Positions 1 through 8,994 of a DNA stretch of 64,000 nucleotides are shown here, piece after piece. A program made the translations under genes and the position numbers. How positions within the stretch are numbered: position 1 is the first letter of the stretch; the number at the start of each line of letters is the position of its first letter. Location of the stretch: NCBI RefSeq assembly GCF_048892425.1, contig NZ_JBLZHU010000003.1, forward strand, positions 62,001 through 126,000, given 5' to 3'. Source of the DNA: Pacificispira sp002696645. GTDB taxonomy: Bacteria; Pseudomonadota; Alphaproteobacteria; UBA8366; Aestuariispiraceae. The notes under the pieces are model-generated. The model worked only from the letters and a program-made list of their open reading frames with translations. It was not told the DNA's origin and searched no databases.

Positions 1-1026
1 GCCCTGTTGCCCGCGCGCCATCGTGCACCGAACAAACCTGTCGAAGATAAGACCTTTGATGATTTGGTGAAAACGGTTCCCGCGCGGCCCCCTGGATTTT
101 GCACGGGTTGCCCGGAGCGCCCGATTTTTGCCGCGATGAAACTGGTCGAACAGGAAACCGGCCCGCACCAGATCGCTGCTGATATCGGGTGTCACCTGTT
201 TTCCATCATGCCCCCATTTGAAATTGGCGGCACAACAATGGGCTTTGGTCTGGGACCAGCCTCTAACGGGGCCTTTGATGGGGGGGGCGACAAGCGCGCG
301 ATTTCGATCATCGGCGATGGCGGATTCTGGCATAATGGGCTGACGTCCAGCATTGGCAATGCGGTCTATAACAAATCCGACAACGTTATCATGATCGTTG
401 ATAACTATTACTCTGCCGCAACTGGTGGGCAGGACATTCTGTCGTCGCGCGCCGATAATCCCACCAAATCGACGCAGCATCCCATTGCAGACGCGCTGAA
501 AGGCGTTGGGGTGAAATGGGTGCGCCAGATCGACCGGACCTATGATGTCACGAAAGTCCGCGACACCCTGAAAGAGGCCCTGACAACGACGGAGACCGGA
601 CCCAAGGTTATCGTTGCATCGTCTGAATGCATGCTGAACAAACAGCGCCGCGAACGCCCCATCCAGGCGAAAGCCATAGGGGATGGCAAACGGGTTGTGA
701 AACCACGCTTTGGGGTGGATGAGGATGTGTGCACGGGCGACCATGCCTGCATGCGCCTGTCCGGTTGTCCGTCCCTTGGCATGAAAAGCCTGGAGGATCC
801 GTTACGGGATGATCCAGTCGCCAGCATCGATGAATCCTGTGTGGGATGCGGGAATTGCGGGGAAGTGGCCGATGCTGCCGTCCTGTGCCCATCCTTCTAT
901 CGCGCCGATATTGTTCATAATTCAGGGCGCTTTGAACGGGCCATGGCGCGGTTCAGTCAACGGATCATTGGGGCATTGCAAAACCGGCGCGCGAAGAACC
1001 GACTGACCTTTGGAGAGGCCGCGTGA
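1..1026 (+). CDS. iorA: Indolepyruvate ferredoxin oxidoreductase alpha subunit, 3' part
   Basis: The reading frame is open from base 1, so the N-terminal half lies outside the window; 341 residues are visible. They carry the thiamine-diphosphate-binding half of the enzyme: a CTGCPERP motif, the GDG...N cofactor signature (GDGGFWHNG, then VDNYYSAATGG) and a C-terminal ferredoxin-like part with cysteines in CTGDHAC...GCP and CVGCGNC...CP, expected to hold Fe-S clusters. The family oxidatively decarboxylates indolepyruvate and other aryl 2-oxoacids to aryl-acetyl-CoA, passing electrons to ferredoxin. The stop codon overlaps the next start (TGATG), so alpha and beta are co-translated. Family assignment is firm; the exact aryl pyruvate used is inferred. 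Confidence 0.93.
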   Translation, partial: ALLPARHRAPNKPVEDKTFDDLVKTVPARPPGFCTGCPERPIFAAMKLVEQETGPHQIAADIGCHLFSIMPPFEIGGTTMGFGLGPASNGAFDGGGDKRAISIIGDGGFWHNGLTSSIGNAVYNKSDNVIMIVDNYYSAATGGQDILSSRADNPTKSTQHPIADALKGVGVKWVRQIDRTYDVTKVRDTLKEALTTTETGPKVIVASSECMLNKQRRERPIQAKAIGDGKRVVKPRFGVDEDVCTGDHACMRLSGCPSLGMKSLEDPLRDDPVASIDESCVGCGNCGEVADAAVLCPSFYRADIVHNSGRFERAMARFSQRIIGALQNRRAKNRLTFGEAA

Positions 1027-2627
1027 TGAGCACTTCTGAAAACACCTTTCAAGCCGTCGCCGGTCAGGATCAGACAAAGAATATCATTAAGCTGGCGATC
1101 CTGGCGGTTGGCGGTCAGGGCGGGGGCGTGCTGTCTGACTGGATTGTTGATGTGGCGGAGCGGAATGGCTATCGCGCCCAGGCGACCTCCGTTCCTGGCG
1201 TGGCTCAGCGCACCGGCGCAACCATTTACTATGTGGAAATGATGGCGGCATCGGACCGCGATCCGGTCTTTGCCCTGATGCCTGCCCCCGGCGATGTCGA
1301 TATCCTGATTGCCGCAGAAATCATGGAAGCCGGCCGCGCCATCAATCGGGGCCTGGTGACGGCGGACCGCACCACACTGATTTCGTCCAGCCACCGCATG
1401 TTCGCTGTTTCTGAGAAAATCGTCCCCGGTGACGGCCGCGCCGATAGTGCTGTTGTTCTGGCTGCAGGGCAGGAAGCTGCCAAGGCCTTTATCTGCTTTG
1501 CCATGGATAAGATCGCGACAGAAACGAAAAGCCATATTTCGTCCTGCCTGCTGGGCGCATTGGCGGGGTCCGGGGCCCTGCCCTTTCCCGCAGAGAGCTA
1601 TCGCGAAACCATCCGCGCCTCTGGCCGTGGCGTTTCTGCCAGTCTGAAAGCCTTTGACCGTGCCCTGGATCAGGCCAAAACCCAGGAACCCGCCCAAAAT
1701 ACCGACCAGATCGCCCCGACAGACAGCATCACCGTGCCCACGGACCTTGCCGGTCCAAAGGTTCTAGTCGATAAATACAATTTACTGGTAAAACGTATTC
1801 AATCCCTACCGCAACCGGCCCAGGAAATTGCCGCGCGGGGACTGAATAAGGTCATTGATTTTCAGGATCTGGCCTATGGCGGAGAATATCTGGATCACCT
1901 GGAACAGGCGGCAATCGCAGATCGCCAAGCGGGAGGAGAGACCCGGCACTTCCGCTATACAAAAGAACTGGCGAAATATCTGGCCAATGCAATGGCCTAT
2001 GACGATGTTATCCGGGTCGCCGATTTAAAAACCCGTGGAACCCGGTTTCAGCGGGTCCGCCGGGAAATGGATGTCGATGCAGAAACAGTAATGCAAATCA
2101 CTGAATTCATGCATCCCCGCGCAACGGAATTCTGTGGTCTGATGCCGCACAGGATCGGTCGCTTTGTCGAATCACGCCCCAAGCTGGTCAGGCTGTTGGA
2201 CCGCATGGTCAATCGGGGACGGCGGGTGCGCACCGATGCCATTCTGCCGTTTCTAAGCCTGTATCTGGTATCCGGTTTGCGTCGCTGGCGGCGTTCGCTG
2301 CTGCGCCACCATATCGAACAAGCCCATTGGCTGGAATGGCAAGCCCGCGCGCAGAAGACCCTGACCACAGATTACGCCCTGGCGGTAGAAATCGTTCTAT
2401 GCCGACGGCTGGTCAAAGGATACAGCGATACCCACATCCGTGGCCTGTCCAAATTTGACCGTGTCCTGGCAGGGGGCGACCTTGTCGCAGGGCGGTCAGA
2501 TGCCGCAGATTGGCTGCGTCGCCTGCGGGAAGCGGCCCTATTGGATGAAAAGGGGGAGGCCCTGGACGGGGCTCTGGCAACAATCCATTCCTTCATCGAT
2601 GATACGCCGAAAGCGGCGAGTGCCTAG
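1026..2627 (+). CDS. iorB: Indolepyruvate oxidoreductase beta subunit, long form
   Basis: This is the partner of iorA. I start it at the ATG that overlaps the iorA stop (TGATG); a GTG one codon upstream is the alternative. Of 533 residues, about 20-215 form the gamma-type domain of 2-oxoacid:ferredoxin oxidoreductases (GGQGGGVLSDWI near the N-terminus, then VPGVAQRTG). The remaining ~300 residues are the C-terminal extension (DUF6537-type) that separates long bacterial IorB proteins from the ~200-residue archaeal ones. Together the subunits make the CoA- and ferredoxin-dependent aryl-pyruvate oxidoreductase of aromatic amino acid catabolism. A MarR regulator follows 87 bp downstream on the same strand. 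The role of the extension is not visible from sequence. Confidence 0.9.
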   Translation: MSTSENTFQAVAGQDQTKNIIKLAILAVGGQGGGVLSDWIVDVAERNGYRAQATSVPGVAQRTGATIYYVEMMAASDRDPVFALMPAPGDVDILIAAEIMEAGRAINRGLVTADRTTLISSSHRMFAVSEKIVPGDGRADSAVVLAAGQEAAKAFICFAMDKIATETKSHISSCLLGALAGSGALPFPAESYRETIRASGRGVSASLKAFDRALDQAKTQEPAQNTDQIAPTDSITVPTDLAGPKVLVDKYNLLVKRIQSLPQPAQEIAARGLNKVIDFQDLAYGGEYLDHLEQAAIADRQAGGETRHFRYTKELAKYLANAMAYDDVIRVADLKTRGTRFQRVRREMDVDAETVMQITEFMHPRATEFCGLMPHRIGRFVESRPKLVRLLDRMVNRGRRVRTDAILPFLSLYLVSGLRRWRRSLLRHHIEQAHWLEWQARAQKTLTTDYALAVEIVLCRRLVKGYSDTHIRGLSKFDRVLAGGDLVAGRSDAADWLRRLREAALLDEKGEALDGALATIHSFIDDTPKAASA

Positions 2628-2714
2628 AAAAGTATGATTGTCCATCCGCCTTGCAAATGAAAGCCAAAGGCGGTGTGATTGACACCACCGCATTCAGTCA
2701 GGATTGCTTGCCCT

Positions 2715-3221
2715 ATGACCATTAAGACAGAGTCGGATATATCCCTGCCAGGTACCATACCGCAAAAGCCCGACATCGTTCTGGAGCGGATTCTCCCCTA
2801 TTTGATGAATTGTCTGACATTCCGTCTCAATCAATTGCTGAATCAGGATTTGCGCAAGCTTGGCCTGACGATTTCCAACTGGCGCATCCTGGCGGTGCTG
2901 GATGTGAATGAGACCGCCTCAATCAATGAATTGGTTGAATATGCCATGATCGAACAATCCACTGTCAGCCGCCTGATCTCGCGGATGGAGGAAGATGGTC
3001 TGGTGCGACGTGATCGCATCGACGAAGACGGCCGCGTGCGTTCCATTTCCATGACGGAGGAAGGCCGGGAGAAATATGATATTGTGCAAAAAATCACTCT
3101 TTCCCATTCGGAACGCGCCTTGATCGGTCTGTCCGGCTCGGAAAAGGCCCTTCTGGAAAGCCTGATTGCCAAAATGCGCTATAATATAGAAACTTACCCT
3201 TTGCCCAAAAACACGGCCTAG
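2715..3221 (+). CDS. MarR-family transcriptional regulator
   Basis: A 168-residue winged-helix regulator. Its central part has the MarR pattern: a recognition helix in the stretch IEQSTVSRLISRMEEDGLV followed by a wing with the RDRIDEDGR motif, and terminal helices for dimerisation. I choose the ATG at 2715 because an upstream in-frame start adds a short non-conserved lead. It follows iorAB and faces the CaiB-like gene, so control of aryl-pyruvate or CoA-thioester metabolism is a reasonable inference. The ligand is unknown. Confidence 0.85.
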   Translation: MTIKTESDISLPGTIPQKPDIVLERILPYLMNCLTFRLNQLLNQDLRKLGLTISNWRILAVLDVNETASINELVEYAMIEQSTVSRLISRMEEDGLVRRDRIDEDGRVRSISMTEEGREKYDIVQKITLSHSERALIGLSGSEKALLESLIAKMRYNIETYPLPKNTA

Positions 3222-3251
3222 ATCCCTTTGGTTCAGCCTGGGCAATCCCCC

Positions 3252-4430
3252 CTAAGCGCCGCGAATAAGGATGTCCTGCTCTATCAGGGTTTCAATCTCC
3301 TCTTCCGAAACACCCCAACTGCGCAAGGCGACAGGATCACTGATGCTGGCTGCTGCCGGGCTTATAGAAATCGCGCCTGGCGTTTGATCAAAGCGGGGGG
3401 CCGGTGAGGATTGGACAACACCATCTACTTCGCAAAAAACCTTGCGGGCTGCGTTATGTGCCTGTGACGGGGCTTCATCCAGGGTCAGAACCGGTGTCAC
3501 ACAGCCATCGCTTCCATCAAACAGATCGATCCAATAGGCCCTGTTCTGACTGGCAAATCGGGCAGACAGGATGGCGGTACAATACGCTTCGTCATCAGCG
3601 GTGCCGGACAAAAATCTGGGGTCTTGGGCAAGATCCAGTCGCTCCAGCAGGATTTTACGGAAGGCCGGTTCGATAGCCCCCACCGCAAGGGGGGCACCAT
3701 CGGCACAGATATAGGTCCGGTAATAATGCCGACCGCCATCCAGCACATTTCCCCCCGCCTGGATATCATGCAGTCCCATCGCCGCCAGGGCCGACAGCAA
3801 CGTAAACAGATTGGCCGATCCATCGACAATATTGACGTCCACGACCTGACCCTGCCCCGTGCTGCGGGCATGCAGAACCGCCGACAGACAGCCAATCACC
3901 GCAAACAGCGCCCCACCGGCCATATCCCCGATCAGGGGTGGAATGCCCTGTACCGGCGCACCATCGCGCGCAAACAGGGATAGCGCGCCAGACACGCCGA
4001 TATAGTTCATGTCATGCCCGGCCATCCGGGCCATTGGGCCCGATTGCCCCCAACCCGTCACACGGATATAGGCCAGCGCCGGATTCAGCGCATGGCACGG
4101 TTCCGGGCCCAGCCCCAGACGCTCCATCGTTCCGGGACGGTATCCCTCTATCACCGCATCGGCTGTACCGATCAGGCGCATCACAAGATCCTTGCCGGCC
4201 TGACTTTTCAAATCCACCCGGATCATGGGCCGCGAGCGATAAAAAATTGATGCCCGATCCATGGCGGCAAAATCCAGGGAGGGGTCTGGGGCAGGATACC
4301 CTCCCGGTCGATCAATGCGGATAACCTCGGCCCCCAAATCCGCCATAATCATCGCGGCATAGGGGACCGGACCAATGCCTGTCAGTTCGACAATCTTAAC
4401 GCCACTTAACGGGCCTGCGCGATCAGGCAT
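3252..4430 (-). CDS. CaiB/BaiF family CoA transferase or alpha-methylacyl-CoA racemase-like protein
   Basis: 392 residues of the class III CoA-transferase fold, with the typical opening PLSGVKIVELTG, LGAEVIRIDRPGG and GYRPGTMERLGLG. The motif AGHDMNYIGVSGAL (His139) and IGDMAGGA (Asp169) line up with the catalytic His and Asp of alpha-methylacyl-CoA racemases, which favours a racemase over a true transferase. It converges on the marR gene (30 bp apart) and its start faces the divergent oxidoreductase at 4.7 kb. No strong Shine-Dalgarno sequence precedes the ATG. The substrate cannot be told from sequence. Confidence 0.85.
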   Translation of the reverse strand: MPDRAGPLSGVKIVELTGIGPVPYAAMIMADLGAEVIRIDRPGGYPAPDPSLDFAAMDRASIFYRSRPMIRVDLKSQAGKDLVMRLIGTADAVIEGYRPGTMERLGLGPEPCHALNPALAYIRVTGWGQSGPMARMAGHDMNYIGVSGALSLFARDGAPVQGIPPLIGDMAGGALFAVIGCLSAVLHARSTGQGQVVDVNIVDGSANLFTLLSALAAMGLHDIQAGGNVLDGGRHYYRTYICADGAPLAVGAIEPAFRKILLERLDLAQDPRFLSGTADDEAYCTAILSARFASQNRAYWIDLFDGSDGCVTPVLTLDEAPSQAHNAARKVFCEVDGVVQSSPAPRFDQTPGAISISPAAASISDPVALRSWGVSEEEIETLIEQDILIRGA

Positions 4431-4581
4431 TCAAGTGCATCCAATTCAAAGGGGTACGGTGAGGCAGCATCACATCTCCTGATCATATTGGGCGGCTTCC
4501 CGACCATTCTTCACGCGGATGGACCCTTATGCAACATGGCCGGTCCATAAGCGGCAGCCCGTCACCAGAAGCAGCACAAAA

Positions 4582-4619
4582 TGGACAGCCTTGTCTATTT
4601 TAGGCATATATAATGTCCA
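4582..4619 (+). promoter_or_regulatory. Candidate AraC-type operator of the demethylase-like gene
   Basis: TGTCTA at 4592 and TGTCCA at 4614 form a direct repeat with a 22-bp period, and an inverted TGGACA lies at 4582. The 15-mer GTCTATTTTAGGCAT (4593-4607) recurs with two changes upstream of the FAD enzyme at 10.0-11.5 kb. Half-sites two helical turns apart are typical for AraC-family activators, and such a regulator is encoded at 7954. The binding protein is inferred. Confidence 0.5.
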
Positions 4620-4720
4620 ATACGGGCGTAGCAGCAATCCGCATCCTGCAGGACGCTCAGCCTCGAATTAGAATCATAATGCCATCCATCCCCTCTATCC
4701 TTCAGCCATGGAGACGTTCC

Positions 4721-6745
4721 TTGGACGCCAATCAGGATCCGCTGCTGCAGCCCTTTCAGTTAAAGCAGCTTGTTTTTCGCAATCGCATCATGAGCACCAG
4801 CCACGCAATCGGGTATGGCAAGGACGGCATGCCCGCCGATGCTTATCAGGCCTATCACGAAGAAAAGGCCCGCGGCGGTATCGGGCTGACGATGTTTGGC
4901 GGATCTTCCAACGTATCGCCGGATTCCGGATCGGTTTTTAACCAGTTGAATCTGGGCACGGATGCGGTCATTCCATTCTTGGAGGGTATGGCCACGCGGG
5001 TCCATAGGCACGGCGCAGCAGTCATGTGTCAATTAACGCATCTGGGGGGGCGCAGCCACTGGCGCGCCGATCGCTGGCTGCCAACAATCGCCCCGTCCCG
5101 CTTTCGCGAACCGTCCCACCGGGGCTTCACCCGCGCGATGGACCATGCGGATATCCAGCGCGTGGTCCATGACTTTGGTCAGGCCGCCCGACGCTGTAAA
5201 GAGGGCGGGCTGGATGGTCTGGAGCTGCATGTGCACAACCATCTGATCGGCCAATTCTGGTCGCCGGAAATCAACAAGCGGGAAGATGAGTTCGGCGGAT
5301 CGCTGGAGAACCGATGCCGCTTTGGCATTATGGCCCTGGAAGAAGTACGCCGACAGGTTGGCGATGATTATCCCGTCGGCCTGCGCATGGCGGTTGGTGA
5401 AGGTCGGGAAGAGGGAATGACATCTGCCGATTACGCTGAAATTGCGCAATTATATGACCGCAGTGGATTGGTGGACTTCTTTAACCTGACCTTCGGGCGG
5501 ATTGATACACATTTAGGATTGGCAAACTATATGCCGGGCATGCATGTCGGACTGGCGCCGCAATTGCGCCATGTGGCCGCGATGAAGGGCATGCTGTCCA
5601 AGCCAATCTTCCATGCCGCGCGGATCAACGATATGGCAACCGCCCGCTATGCCATCACAGACGGGTTGCTGGATATGGTTGGCATGACCCGGGCCCATAT
5701 CGCCGACCCCCAGATTGGCAAAAAACTGGCTGCAGGGCAGGAAGACCGCATTCGCCCCTGTGTCGGGGCGACCTATTGCTCCTGGCATCGGCGGTGCATC
5801 CACAATCCCTCTATTGGCAATGAAACCATCATGCCAATCGACCTGACGCCAACGGAAACGCCCCGTCGCGTGACCGTAATCGGCGCAGGCCCAGGCGGCC
5901 TGGAAGCCGCCCGCGTCGCCGCCGCACGGGGCCATAGGGTGACGGTGTTCGAAGCAGGCGCGAAAGCGGGGGGACAATTACTGTTGGCGACACGCGCACC
6001 GCGCCGTCGCGACCTGATCGGCATCATCGACTGGCGCGTTTCGGAATTGGAAAAGCTGGGCGTTGAAATTCACTACAACACCTTCGCAGAAGCCGAAGAT
6101 ATCCGCGCAACGGATCCTGATGTCGTGATTGTGGCCACAGGCGGCATACCAGATGCCATGGAAGATGCTGTCAAAGCGGGCGTACCGCCTGAAACCGTTT
6201 GGGACCTGTTGGAAGATACACGAGAGGGATCAGGCGATATCCTGTTATATGATGCCCTGGGCACCATTACCGGGGCCAGCGTCGCGGAAATGCTGGCTGA
6301 ATCAGGACAACGGTTGACGGTCGTGACCCCCGACGAGCAATTGGGCAAAGAGATGAGCTATCTGGAACGCCCCCATATCATGAAAAGCCTGTATACCGCC
6401 GGTGTGAAAATCATTCCCGATCAGCGGCTGATCGCAACGGAAAAGCGCGGTAATCGCATTGCAGCGACTTTCCAGAATGAGCTGACAGAGGCTGAAAGTG
6501 TCATAGAATGTGATCGCCTTATCCTGGACCATGGCACCATCCCGGTTGATTCCGTATTCCAGGATTTGCGCGACGAATCCAGAAATTCCGGGGTGCATGA
6601 CCCGGAAGACCTTGCCGCTGTCCGAATGCCAAATCCCCAAAGCGACGCGGCGGGGTTTGATTTGTTCCGCATCGGGGACGCCGTATCATCGCGGGATATC
6701 TATGCCGCAATCCTGGAAGCGAACCGGATCAGCCGGGCTATCTGA
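4721..6745 (+). CDS. FMN/FAD-dependent oxidoreductase of the DgcA/StcD (N-demethylase-like) group
   Basis: Modular flavoprotein. About residues 1-340 are an old-yellow-enzyme/TMADH-type barrel that would bind FMN (DPLLQPFQLKQL at the start; EEKARGGIG; EFGGSLENR). A short Fe-S loop follows, then a nucleotide-binding domain starting with VTVIGAGPGGLEAAR near residue 385. This order is that of 2,4-dienoyl-CoA reductase, trimethylamine dehydrogenase and N-methyl amino acid demethylases; the opening most resembles the demethylase group. I start at TTG 4721, where GGAG lies 8 bp upstream and homologues begin (DANQDPLLQPF), giving 674 residues. Upstream ATGs at 4613 and 4679 are less likely, because 4613 lies inside the putative operator. 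The Fe-S loop has only three cysteines (347, 353, 359). The actual substrate is unknown. Confidence 0.8.
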   Translation: MDANQDPLLQPFQLKQLVFRNRIMSTSHAIGYGKDGMPADAYQAYHEEKARGGIGLTMFGGSSNVSPDSGSVFNQLNLGTDAVIPFLEGMATRVHRHGAAVMCQLTHLGGRSHWRADRWLPTIAPSRFREPSHRGFTRAMDHADIQRVVHDFGQAARRCKEGGLDGLELHVHNHLIGQFWSPEINKREDEFGGSLENRCRFGIMALEEVRRQVGDDYPVGLRMAVGEGREEGMTSADYAEIAQLYDRSGLVDFFNLTFGRIDTHLGLANYMPGMHVGLAPQLRHVAAMKGMLSKPIFHAARINDMATARYAITDGLLDMVGMTRAHIADPQIGKKLAAGQEDRIRPCVGATYCSWHRRCIHNPSIGNETIMPIDLTPTETPRRVTVIGAGPGGLEAARVAAARGHRVTVFEAGAKAGGQLLLATRAPRRRDLIGIIDWRVSELEKLGVEIHYNTFAEAEDIRATDPDVVIVATGGIPDAMEDAVKAGVPPETVWDLLEDTREGSGDILLYDALGTITGASVAEMLAESGQRLTVVTPDEQLGKEMSYLERPHIMKSLYTAGVKIIPDQRLIATEKRGNRIAATFQNELTEAESVIECDRLILDHGTIPVDSVFQDLRDESRNSGVHDPEDLAAVRMPNPQSDAAGFDLFRIGDAVSSRDIYAAILEANRISRAI

Positions 6746-6776
6746 TGCCAACAGGCCAACCATTGAAGGTAAAAGA

Positions 6777-7943
6777 ATGAAACTGACAAAAGCGCGTATC
6801 TGGCAATTCAACAGTGGTGGGCTGAGCCCGGTTCTATTGGAACTGACAACTGATTCCGGCATCACCGGATTGGGTGAGGCAGGCGTTGCCTATGGCCTGG
6901 GAAGCGCCACAGCGGCCCCAATGATCCAGGAGATGGTTCAGAAACACCTGTCAGGCGGCATTGACCCAATGCCGACAGAGCGCATCTGGACAGAAATTTA
7001 CGATACCAGCTTCTGGGCAAAAGGCGGCGGTCCGTTCTTTTTCGCAGGTCTAAGCGCTGTGGAACAGGCGCTTATAGACATCAAGGCGCGGGCGCTGAAT
7101 GTGCCAGTCTATGAGCTGTTGGGCGGGCGTGTTCGCGATATGCTGCGCTGTTATTCCAATGGCTGGTATTTTGGCGCGAAAAGTGATGATGACCTACCTG
7201 GAATGGCCGAAGCCACGGTTCGGGATGGGTACAACGCGATCAAATTCTATCCCTTTGTTACCATCTTGCCGACCGGTCGGCTAAAACATCCGGTTCGGCG
7301 CGGGACCGATGCCCCCGATATCGTGCCACGCGCCCTTAAGAATTTGGCCGCCGTGCGATCCGCCGTCGGCGATGATGTGGAAATCATGGTCGATCTGGCA
7401 TCTGCCCTGGCACCGGATGACACGATCCGCTTCTGCCGGGAGGCAGATCGCTACGGCCTGTCATTCGTCGAAGAACCCTGCGAGCCAGGGGACATTCAGA
7501 CCTTACGGAAGATTGCCGATGCCATTCCCCAGCGCCTGGCAGTTGGGGAAAGACTGTACACCCGCTACGGATTCCGAAATCTGCTGGAAAGCCGGTGTGT
7601 TGACATTCTGCAGCCCGATATCGGCAATACAGGCGGCATTCTGGAAGCCCGTAAAATCGCTGCCATGGGGGAAGCCTATAGCCTGAAGGTGCAACCCCAT
7701 ATCTGCGCAAGCCCGCTGTCCACTGCAATCGGCATGCATTTCAGCGCCTCCATTCCGAACTTTTACTTCCAGGAACACTTCCCCTATTGGGACCGCATTG
7801 ACGGATACCGCCAAGTCCTTAAAAATCCTGTGGAAGCCACGGTCACAAATGGCACAATGCCCGTCAGCGACGCGCCGGGTTATGGCGTGGAACTGGACCA
7901 TGCCGCCTTAAGCGACTGCCTGTTTCAGGAAATCAACCTTTAG
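6777..7943 (+). CDS. Mandelate racemase/enolase-superfamily enzyme (sugar-acid dehydratase-like)
   Basis: 388 residues, started at the ATG with AAGG about 8 bp upstream, 31 bp after the preceding gene. The N-terminal cap (residues ~1-125) is followed by a TIM barrel with the three acidic metal ligands in MVDLAS, VEEPCEP and AVGERLY, a lysine motif AIKFYPF, a C-terminal catalytic histidine in VQPHICASPL and a final glutamate in YFQEHFPY. This places it in the mandelate racemase subgroup near acid-sugar dehydratases, rather than the muconate cycloisomerase subgroup that holds the known proline-betaine epimerases. Neighbours suggest betaine or N-methyl amino acid use, so either a hydroxy-acid dehydratase or a racemase step is possible. 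Confidence 0.82.
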   Translation: MKLTKARIWQFNSGGLSPVLLELTTDSGITGLGEAGVAYGLGSATAAPMIQEMVQKHLSGGIDPMPTERIWTEIYDTSFWAKGGGPFFFAGLSAVEQALIDIKARALNVPVYELLGGRVRDMLRCYSNGWYFGAKSDDDLPGMAEATVRDGYNAIKFYPFVTILPTGRLKHPVRRGTDAPDIVPRALKNLAAVRSAVGDDVEIMVDLASALAPDDTIRFCREADRYGLSFVEEPCEPGDIQTLRKIADAIPQRLAVGERLYTRYGFRNLLESRCVDILQPDIGNTGGILEARKIAAMGEAYSLKVQPHICASPLSTAIGMHFSASIPNFYFQEHFPYWDRIDGYRQVLKNPVEATVTNGTMPVSDAPGYGVELDHAALSDCLFQEINL

Positions 7944-7953
7944 GGAGACCGGC

Positions 7954-8979
7954 TTGTACAAAATCGCCTTTCTGCTGTTTCCAGAATTCCAGCTTTTGGG
8001 GTTCACAAATGCGATTGAGGCCTTGCGGGTTGCCAATTCCCTGTTCACCGAACCGAAATTCGACGTTCGTATCGTTCATGATGATCAGGAAACCGTGCTT
8101 TCTTCAGGGGGCATGCCGGTTGTGGCAACCCACGGTCATGTCGCAACACAGCACGACGCCGACAGCCTGGTGGTGTGCTGTAGCTTTCACCATGACCAGT
8201 ATTTCCGCGACAGCACGCAACATCTGATCCGTCGTTTTGACCGACATGGTATGCGCCTGGGGTCAATCGAAAGTGGGGTTTATCATCTGGCCCGCGCCGG
8301 CGTTCTGAATGGCCATTCCGTCACGGCGCATTTCAACAATCTCCCGCTTTTTGCCCAGCTGTTTCCTGATGTCAGTTTCATCCGCCAGGTCTTCACCTTC
8401 AGTCCGACCCGCATGACCGCCGCCGGGGGAACCGCCTGTCTGGACATGATGCTGGCCCTTATTCGGGAACAATTAGGACCGGATGTTGAGGCCCGCGTCG
8501 CCAATATGCTGATCCACCCCTATCGCCGTGAAAGTGCGACATTCCTGGACGATATGTTTACGTCAAGCCATAGCGGCCTGCCTTTGGCGGTGCGGAATTG
8601 CTGCAAGATAATGGAACAGCATTTAGATCCCCCTCTGCAGGTGGAAGATATCGCAAAGAAGGTGAGCCTGTCCCGGCGGCAATTGGATCGGATTTTTCTG
8701 CAGTCGATGCACTGTACAGCGGCGGAACATTATCGCCTGATCCGCCTGGCCCGCGCCCGCAAGCTGATCAAGGCGACCAGAATTGATTTAGCTACAATTT
8801 CAACACGATGTGGCTTTGGATCTTATTCTCATTTTCTGCGCCGCTATCGTGAAACCTTTGGCTCCACACCCAGCCATGACCGGACCAAAGCAGATATCAA
8901 AGGGCTAAACACAACCTTCACGCCGCTGCAGGACCTTCATCCCCATCAGCAACAGATGGACCCAATTCGTCTGATTTGA
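7954..8979 (+). CDS. GlxA-type transcriptional regulator (DJ-1/PfpI domain plus AraC HTH)
   Basis: 341 residues from a TTG start with AGGGAG eight bases upstream; it begins 10 bp after the enolase-family gene, so the two are co-transcribed. Residues ~1-190 form a class I amidotransferase-like sensor domain, with ESGVYHLARAGVLNG at the 'nucleophile elbow', where the usual Cys is absent, as in the GbdR/ArgR/CdhR-type regulators of betaine and amino acid catabolism. Residues ~215-315 hold two AraC helix-turn-helices (VEDIAKKVSLSRRQLDRIF and ISTRCGFGSYSHFLRRYRE). It is the best candidate to bind the 22-bp-spaced TGTCCA repeats upstream of the flanking genes. The inducer is unknown. Confidence 0.88.
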   Translation: MYKIAFLLFPEFQLLGFTNAIEALRVANSLFTEPKFDVRIVHDDQETVLSSGGMPVVATHGHVATQHDADSLVVCCSFHHDQYFRDSTQHLIRRFDRHGMRLGSIESGVYHLARAGVLNGHSVTAHFNNLPLFAQLFPDVSFIRQVFTFSPTRMTAAGGTACLDMMLALIREQLGPDVEARVANMLIHPYRRESATFLDDMFTSSHSGLPLAVRNCCKIMEQHLDPPLQVEDIAKKVSLSRRQLDRIFLQSMHCTAAEHYRLIRLARARKLIKATRIDLATISTRCGFGSYSHFLRRYRETFGSTPSHDRTKADIKGLNTTFTPLQDLHPHQQQMDPIRLI

Positions 8980-8994
8980 CAGCAAAAATTTCAT

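Noticed and set aside
4613..4720. ATG at 4613 (or 4679) as start of the FMN/FAD oxidoreductase
   Set aside because: The 4613 ATG lies inside the second operator half-site and has no ribosome site. The extra residues are not family-like, while TTG 4721 has GGAG at good spacing and fits homologue N-termini.
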